From: Chalara sp. BL73
Lineage: Eukaryota > Ascomycota > Leotiomycetes > Helotiales
Assembly: GCA_918026815.1 (NCBI GenBank)
Contig: CAKJVC010000090.1
Coordinates: 372,001 to 436,000, forward strand
DNA length: 64,000 nt
Reading direction: 5' to 3'
Shown here: positions 57,477 to 64,000 of the stretch, in pieces
How the letters are laid out: every line of letters starts with the position of its first letter
How positions within the stretch are numbered: position 1 is the stretch's first letter
Program-made: the position numbers and the translations under genes
Notes under the pieces: generated by a model
The model's input: only the letters and a program-made list of their open reading frames with translations
What the model was told of the DNA's origin: nothing
Database searches by the model: none

Positions 57477-59130
57477 TTGGAACGTTTAGATAACGGAGAT
57501 AACCGACGTCCGGCGATTTGGGACAAAATGCCACAATGGGCAGACTGGCTGTGGTGTCATATCGGTTATCCTTCGAAGTACGACAATTACATTAGGTATC
57601 TTGTTGAATTGGGTGCAAAGTCAAAAAGCTTCAACGCTTGGCTCCGTCGTGTGTTTCTTCTCTCTTGAACACTTAACGCAGCCATTGCCCCAGTTGTGTA
57701 TAATTATGCCGATTTAAGAAAGCGATCACTCCCTATTCCCGATCACATTCAGGTGGTAGTATTCGCAACACGAATCTTACGACTCCGAGACTAAATTTTG
57801 TATCCAGACAGCTGTTCAGAGGTATACCACAAAAATGGTCGCCCCATTTCTTCAGACTGAAGCTTTCAACTGCCTCATTGCCCGCTGCAGGTGCAGCAAA
57901 CTCAAGGAACTATGGTCGGTTAAAAAAAGACCATGATAATACCCTATCTAAAGCGCACATTGAAGGCCGACGCTATTTTAACAGCTGGACTTGTGAGCAC
58001 ATGGCTGAGAAGGAAAGACAACTTTGCGCGACCATATACAAGAATATTTTAATGAATTATACTCGTAATGTGTCCTTGAAAGCAACCAAAAGTTTTTTTT
58101 TAATAAAAATTACCGTCAGCTTAGATGGGAGAGATGTGGAAAGCAAAATAAAACATCGAAATGTGTGGACGAAGGACGGAAATATAACTCGCGTAGTTGA
58201 GAAGGTCACCATTGATCTTCAAGACAGTGGAGATTTTTACGTTCTTCTGCCATTCGGCCATCGGCTACCTGCTATGGACACACTTGAATTTTCTACTGAC
58301 TATAACTGGAGCGCCCATTCCAAAGAAGATATCAGTTTACTCTGGGATTTTCTTGCCTCCGTCACCTTTATTAAGATCGCCGGAGCACTATGCGCTGCCT
58401 GGAGACCGTAAGTTTCAGTCAGCTTGCCAATCTGGAGACCATATTTCTCCAAGTGTGGGAAACATATGAAGATGAGATAGCTTATCGGCGCGGGCTTTTA
58501 CGCCGGCTAGTGAAACGCCTCATCGAAGTCACCGATTTTAAACTATTTACCGTCGATCACATGAAGATTTGTCCTCCAGAGACTCTGGTAATTATGGGGA
58601 AACCTCTTCGCCGGCTGATGGTTCGGTCAGGGAATCCCATGAATGAGACTGTAATTACCTTCTCAGAACTGCGTGTGCTCCACTAAGGTTGCTTTAACTT
58701 GGAATATCTTGAAATAAACCTCTCCTTATGCCCGTATGAAGACGGTAGTTCTCATAAGCTAGGAGAAGAATGCGAGCTGAAAAAGTTCTTACTCTTCTCT
58801 CACACTTCTCCAATCTGAAAGAGCTGTCACTACAGTCTATGTTCCAAGGAACAAACTACTGACCCAGATTACGACTACACCGTGATTGTTATTAAGGAAT
58901 GATACAATACCGAAATTGGATTTCCTTTCGAAAGCATCGCCGTCGTTTTGGACTCCCGTAAGCTGCTACCGAACTGGTACAAACTGCTTGGAAGAGTTAA
59001 AGATTGGTCTTGGGATCGACACTCCTGCTCAAGAATGGATGATGGTTGTCAAGTGAAAGTTTGGATAACGTCAGGGTATGGCAGGATTAGTGAGGTGTTG
59101 GAGGCATGGGAGTATTATTCTCCTGAATAG
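57477..59130 (+). pseudogene. F-box/LRR-like gene remnant
   Basis: Plus strand. Several protein-like runs follow each other in changing frames: MPQWADWLWCHIGYPSKYDN near 57525; a 177-codon run at 57878-58411; a run with RCLETVSFSQLANLETIFLQ and KPLRRLMVRSG at 58390-58685; LFSHFSNLKELSLQS near 58795; and FPFESIAVVLDSRKLLPNWY...WYKLLGRVKDW up to 59128. The spaced Leu pattern (L..L..L.L) is that of leucine-rich repeats found in fungal F-box proteins. Frames shift near 58395 and 58685 with no usable introns. A cryptic F-box at the start cannot be shown. Probably a decayed member of a large lineage-specific family. Confidence 0.38.
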
Positions 59131-60290
59131 GACGATGTTGTTAGAGACGACAGGGTGGGCGAGAGGATACACCGTCAACACACGTAATCATTAAGCAGTC
59201 GGTGAGTTTTGTCAAGCCAAATAAGAATATCAAATAACGATAAAGAGAGATCTATGATTAATTGCATACCTTGTGGAACATATCAAGTCATGTTTCTGTA
59301 TCTTGAGGATTCAAAAGCTGGATAATGGTATAATTCACAAGATCAATCGACTGATATAGCTCGAAAAGCCGAAATTGCTATTTTTTCGGTATATTTGAGG
59401 CAGTGAGTGATGACTTTAGCCTCTCTATTGCTATAATGATGCTTGGGTGCCTCACGTGTTGCATCACGTGCCACATATCAGCAATTTTGGAATGCTTTTT
59501 ACTCATCACCCATTGCTGAGATACATCCATGTATCGACATGCGGTCGAAGGAGCATTTGCATCATCTTGCATGCCATCTTGTTTTCTTCAACTTCTCCTT
59601 CCCAATCATCCCATCGGCCACTGCATGGAACTGAGGCTATGAATGTTTTGCCTTCAAGGTCGTGGGACTGATCGATGCATTCCTTCCTGTGATGATCATT
59701 TTAGCCAGAGTCAAATGCCTTGCACAATGCTTTACTTTCAAACAAATTCCGAGTCTCTCAATCTATTCTGCTTAAGCCTAAACAACAAGAAGCTCCGAAA
59801 CAATTGGCGGGTGCCAAGCGGCATACCGTTCACTCATATGAACACCAATTGTGACACCGATTTGCATATCCTGGTGCGAGGATTTCACCTCCAGATCCCG
59901 GACGCTCGATTGGAAGATTATCTCAAGTCTGTCCAGTCGCTGTTGGGAGACCCTGTTGATGGATGGGGTGCTAGCCGAGGCAGTTGAGACGGTCTGGGTT
60001 TCTGACAGCCAAACCTGAAACGAATCAACCGATTTCCGTTGCTTTAAACCTTTATTGGTTATCTTGGCCTCAAACATTGAGACAAAGATTTCAAGGATGG
60101 CCATGTTAACAGTTGGGCCGTGCTTAACCTTATATTGACCACCATGGCTATATTCTGAATCTTTCAATATCACCAGCGTGACAATCCTTGACCTTCTAGA
60201 GTCCAGTCTTGACGACAGGATAGGTTCCTTCCTTACAACATATCTTCTTGTATATTAAATTTTTTACTACGCCTTTTCAATCATTTCAAA
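59131..60290. other. Intergenic
   Basis: About 1.16 kb before the SET gene. Two overlapping opposite-strand frames (59643-59987 plus, 59778-60173 minus) are about 110-130 codons each without domains, and one is a shadow of the other. Confidence 0.45.
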
Positions 60291-61739
60291 ATGCTATTCT
60301 TGCTCTTGTCACAGGGATGTCTGGCCACAGCTTCATTGCTTAGTGGCCCAATGGTCGAGATCTCGTCCTCAAATTTGAATATCGCTTACTCAAATTCACT
60401 ACAAAACAATTCAACATGCCTAGCCATCGATGGTAAGGATGATTACTTCATCCAAAATAGATTGAGGAGCTTTGGGATCTGCGATTCCAGAACGCAACCT
60501 TTGCCATCGGTAGTAGGTGTGCCTTTTATATCACCATGGAAATATCCTATTACATGCACCACAAACGCAACAACCAAATTTTGCACATATAGCTCTCCGA
60601 AATTTGCAAACAACCGCGGGCTCTCGGTTCTCACCAAGCCTGAGATCGCTAACAAGATCTCAAATTACAAGAGTGTTCAAAGACCCAGTACTCGAGACCC
60701 TTTTCGCCCTTTCCCTCCACCATTTGAGATCAAAGAATTGCCTGGGAGAGGGTTAGGACTCACCGCAAACCGGACGATAGAGAGAGGGGAGAGGCTTTTT
60801 GCTCATGCCGTTATGGGAATATTTCATAATGACGCTTTTCTGGCAGAGCATGAGCCGAGTTATCGGGAGCACGAGGATCTTTTCCACGATGCAATCGACC
60901 AGCTGCCTCTCGATTCGAATGAGCTGTTTTGGGATTTGACATCACATGAGGAAACTTTGGGCATTAATCGTGTGATCGGGCGGCTCAATACGAACACATT
61001 TGCTGCAAACTTTGGAGGCGAAGGTCATAGTGTTATTGTTCCTGAAACTGCGGTAAGCGGAATTGGCATAAGATGTCTCGTTTTCTGGCTGACATTCTTG
61101 GTTTGATAGAGAATGAACCACGATTGTAGGCCCAAGTACATAATATCTTGCCCTTAAAGCTTAGATACATAGACTTATGGGGTGCGGTATGCTGACATGC
61201 ACAGTACGATGTATTACATGAACCATAAATCTCTGGTTCACTACACCCATGCATCAAGGCAGATCCACGCCGGAGAAGAAATCACAATTACATGTATGTA
61301 ACACTCTTACCAAAATGCTTCATCACTAAGATCCTCAGATATCGACCCTCTCCAAACCTATAAGGAACGTCAAGACGCCATCAAGCGGAGCTGGGGATTC
61401 AAATGCACATGCTCGCACTGCAGCATGCCAACGGCATTTCGAAAAGAAAGCGATACTCGCATCAAGCTCATCCTCTCTCTCAATAAAGAGTTTGAGAACA
61501 TTACTAAGGCAGATTTCGAGATCGAAGACATGCTTGGCAAAGCGGAGTTGCTTGTCAGTTTGTACGAGCAAGAGCGGCTGACAGGGAGCATGGAGGATCC
61601 ATATAGGATCGCCACATTAGCGTACGCGAAAGCGGGACGCTCTTCCGAAGCTGTTAAGTGGACGATGAAAGCTACGGAGGCGTACCTAATCAGTGAAGGA
61701 AACCGGCAGAGAATCGTGAAGGACTTGGAATTATTATAG
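60291..61739 (+). CDS. SET-domain protein with N-terminal signal peptide
   Basis: Four exons: 60291-61052, 61110-61135 (26 nt), 61205-61293 and 61339-61739; introns of 57, 69 and 45 nt (GTAAGC, GTACAT, GTATGT); the frame closes at 425 residues. The N-terminus MLFLLLSQGCLATASL looks like a signal peptide. A Cys-containing linker follows, then the SET domain: ELPGRGLGLTANRTIERGE, RMNHDCRPN (the conserved NH...C motif) straight after the first junction, and EEITITYID, followed by a short post-SET GFKCTCSHCSMP. The C-terminal helical segment is TPR-like. SET domains transfer methyl groups from S-adenosylmethionine to lysines. A secreted form is unexpected for a histone modifier, so a protein-modifying role elsewhere is possible. 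Tiny exons carry the catalytic core. Confidence 0.9.
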
Positions 61740-61944
61740 AAGCACATCCAGAGTGGAGCCATATTAAGCGAAGCCCCTTTATTGAATCTGCTTAGATAAG
61801 GTTTTGCATTCTTTCCAGCATTCCTTTGTCTCGCCCTATTAGTCCTAATATAGCTTCGTGTTACATGGGTATGTAGTAAGTGCTACATCTTTTCTTTATT
61901 TCACCCTCGTCAACTTTCATCTCTGCACGGATCGAGCGATCACA
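61740..61944. promoter_or_regulatory. Short spacer, SET gene to acetyltransferase gene
   Basis: A 205-bp gap between two same-strand genes, so the promoter of the acetyltransferase-like gene is compact and overlaps the 3' flank of the SET gene. Confidence 0.4.
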
Positions 61945-63465
61945 ATGGGAACCACGTCCCTTGAGAAACTGCGTCCTCTAGGTACTACCTTTCATACCCT
62001 CACCTATTAACAGATCATTAATTATAACTTAGGAGGGCTGGAGCGTTATTTTGCAACATGGCATCATCTTAATTTCTATTACAACATCGGAATAACAGGC
62101 TACTATGTTCTCCCACCCTTCTCATCCGTCTCTGTCGAACAGACGATTTACGCCGCCCTTGCACTCGTTGTAGCCAAACATCCAATTCTCTCTACCATCA
62201 TCCTTGGCGACTCCACATCTTCTCCATACTTCGCGCACCTACCGTCCTTCGATCTACAAGACGTAGTCACCATAGTCGAGCGCAGGCGTGTATATCCCAG
62301 CGGCGACGGCCGAGACATCGAGCTCGATAAATTGCTTGAGACGCCACACAATGAGCGTTTTGAGAACGAGGGAAATGAACCATTATGCCCACTTTGGCGA
62401 TTGTTGGTATTGACGAATCCGAACGTCGGGAGTGATCATGCCTTCACGGCAAGCTTTGTATTCCACCACTCGATTAGTGATGCCGCTTCAGGGTTAAACT
62501 TTCATAAACATTTTCTGGAGGCATTGAATGACGCACCGCAGCCTTTGAAAAGCGCCGTCATACGTTCACCGTCTACTCCCCTCCCTCCTCCGCTCGAAAA
62601 CCTGCTCTCGCTTCCTGTTACTGTGAAGAGGCTAATGAGGACGTTCTTCGAAACACGGTTTCAGAGCCTCCCACGCGGTGTCTGGGCAGGTGCACCCGTC
62701 GCCTCGCCTCCCAAGGCCGCGAACAGGAGATTCATGTCCGTGACGCTGAGTCCAGATGTCACAACCGCCTTCGTCGCGCTTTGCAAATCTAATGGCACTA
62801 CGCTCCAAGCGACTCTGGAGGTTCTTGCCGCGCAATGCATGTTCGGAATCCTTCCGGAGAAGTTCAAACGCCTAGATTTCACCATAGCGGTGTCCCTACG
62901 CAGGTTCTTGGATGAGGACAAAGTGGAAGAGGATGGATTTGGAACCTTTAATTCGAGCGCGTTTGATCACTTTGAGAGGGAGAATTTTGGGACCGATGGG
63001 TTTCGATGGAACGAAGCGCATCGTGCGAGAGATGTACTGGCTAGCCATTTGGAGTTGAAGGGTAAAGATGAGGTGGTCGGCCTGCTTAAATATATCAGGA
63101 ATAACGAGAAGTTCTGCTGGGACAAGGTGGGCAAGCCAAGGTGGGCGGCTGTTGAGATTAGTAATATAGGTGCGTTTCATAAGGTGAAAGAGGGAGGGAA
63201 GGAGGATATTAGGGAAGATGAGAAGCAAGATCTGGATGAGAATGAATGGGAGGAAGGCGAGTCGTGGAAGATGGGTCGTATGGTATTCAGCCAGAGTGCG
63301 GGGGTTATGAGCGCGGCTATCTCTGTGAGTGTTATCACAGGCGGCGATGGCGGATTGACTTTGGGTTTCGCGTGGTTGAAGGGTGTGGTTGATAGGGATG
63401 TTGTGGTGAAATTGATGCGGAACATGCAGCAAGGCATTCATGAGCTTGCTTTACCTGACGATTGA
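61945..63465 (+). CDS. Alcohol acetyltransferase / condensation-like enzyme
   Basis: Two exons, 61945-61981 (37 nt) and 62033-63465; a 51-nt intron (GTACTA...TAG) in phase 1; 489 residues. After MGTTSLEKLRPLGGLERYFA the sequence has the N-terminal block of the AATase (alcohol acetyltransferase) family. The catalytic H-H-x3-D motif (FHHSISD, about residue 156) and the conserved DFTIAVSLRRFL region in the second half are present; Lys/Glu-rich insertion near residues 405-425. The family transfers acetyl groups from acetyl-CoA to alcohols or similar acceptors, giving esters in yeast, but many fungal members have unknown acceptors. Without the first 37-nt exon no ATG exists for 300 bases, which supports this start. 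All conserved motifs look intact. Confidence 0.87.
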
Positions 63466-63755
63466 TAGATTGCCTCATGGTTCGTGATCATGCTGCTTCG
63501 CATGTAATGCTTACTTTGGTTGGTTCTTTGATAGTACTCAAAAAACGTCACTAGTGTTAGGGATAGAAATGGAATGACTTAGGTTCCATACCAAATTAGG
63601 AATGAGCTTCATTATCAAATACCTCGCATTTTCATACGGTTGCAAGTTTGGCGGTAGAATATCTAGAAGATCAATGAGACTTGAAAGCGGCTATTTTCTT
63701 TTAATATATGCTTCGAGGGCTAGCTACCACCTATTATTATGGGGTAAATTAGCCG
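63466..63755. other. Intergenic
   Basis: About 290 bp after the acetyltransferase gene. The frame at 63602-63793 is unsupported. Confidence 0.4.
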
Positions 63756-63757
63756 TT

Positions 63758-63924
63758 CGAGCACGAGCAAGCACAACCGATGGTCAGACCTAGATGAGCA
63801 GCGCTTAGTGGCATACAGGAAAGAGGGCAAGCCTTGGGAGTGGATGATCTTCACCAAGTTCCCTAGGCAGGATTGGACCTGCAATACGTACTCGCTGGAA
63901 CATGGTACGACTCGAGGTGACTAG
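63758..63924 (+). pseudogene. Myb/SANT-like domain fragment
   Basis: Plus strand near the window edge reads SKHNRWSDLDEQRLVAYRKE then GKPWEWMIFTKFP, ending in a stop at about 63924. The W...L...R...KEGKPWEWI..KFP pattern is that of a fungal Myb/SANT-like DNA-binding helix-turn-helix. The recognition helix after KFP is scrambled (RQDWTCN) and there is no start, so it is a fragment or degraded copy. It may continue beyond the window. Confidence 0.35.
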
Positions 63925-64000
63925 GCTTCCTCTTGCAGTTGGACAGGCAGCAGCTTAAGCTTTGTGTGGCCTACCTGTCCCTTGGCATCTATTGAGCTGA

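Noticed and set aside
62896..63441. 181-codon minus-strand frame
   Set aside because: Antisense to the acetyltransferase-like gene, whose catalytic motif and family blocks are on the plus strand.
1..64000. Search for tRNA genes and CRISPR arrays
   Set aside because: No T-loop consensus with a foldable cloverleaf and no regularly spaced direct repeats were seen by eye.

Overview
The window is nuclear DNA of a filamentous ascomycete (Pezizomycotina). Most genes carry several 43-120 nt GT-AG introns with CTAAT/CTAAC-type branch sites. The families are typically fungal: a Fungal_lectin propeller, secreted BBE-type flavoenzymes, a DHA2 drug transporter with a zinc-cluster-type regulator, a Uds1 septation protein, and remnants of a LysM effector/chitinase pair. 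Leotiomycetes (Helotiales-like) is my best guess from overall protein flavour, but that is inference.

Layout. 1-14 kb: membrane-anchored fucose-lectin-like protein (1478-2837), short type II NADH dehydrogenase-like flavoprotein (4263-5559), two secreted FAD-linked oxidoreductases on the minus strand (7118-9024, 9774-11389) and a secreted SMP-30/gluconolactonase-like protein (12854-14004). 14-17.5 kb: AT-rich repeat island with a 314-bp solo LTR and decayed coding remnants. 17.5-22.2 kb: DUF1445 protein, complex I 24-kDa subunit, and an aquaporin divergent from it. 22.4-26.3 kb: a graveyard with a broken LysM effector, a broken GH18 chitinase with a CBM18-like piece, a stop-riddled unknown gene and a broken tetraspan membrane protein. 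26.9-35 kb: conserved housekeeping genes, namely an ER Hsp40 ending in KDEL, the spliceosomal DEAH ATPase Prp2, a methyltransferase and a TFIIIC triple-barrel protein. 35.9-45.1 kb: a frameshifted unknown gene, a fungal-specific transcription factor divergent from a DHA2 transporter, and a Uds1 septation protein. 45.1-51.5 kb: a 6.4-kb stretch with no gene I can support. 51.5-55.5 kb: M1 aminopeptidase/LTA4 hydrolase and an NAD(P)-binding epimerase-like protein. 57.3-64 kb: F-box/LRR-like remnant, a SET-domain protein with a signal peptide, an alcohol acetyltransferase-like enzyme and a Myb-like fragment at the edge.

How they fit together. The conserved genes are ordinary metabolism and RNA/protein-processing functions. 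The accessory parts are secreted or surface functions (lectin, flavoenzymes, LysM/chitinase) and transport (transcription factor plus transporter). I see no intact new defence or mobile system. The most informative signals are the decayed head-to-head LysM/chitinase locus, the transcription-factor/transporter pair whose regulator seems to have lost a clean zinc cluster, a flavoenzyme lacking the usual FAD-linking histidine, and the unexplained 6.4-kb gene-free gap. Gene models below were spliced by hand and checked for reading-frame consistency.
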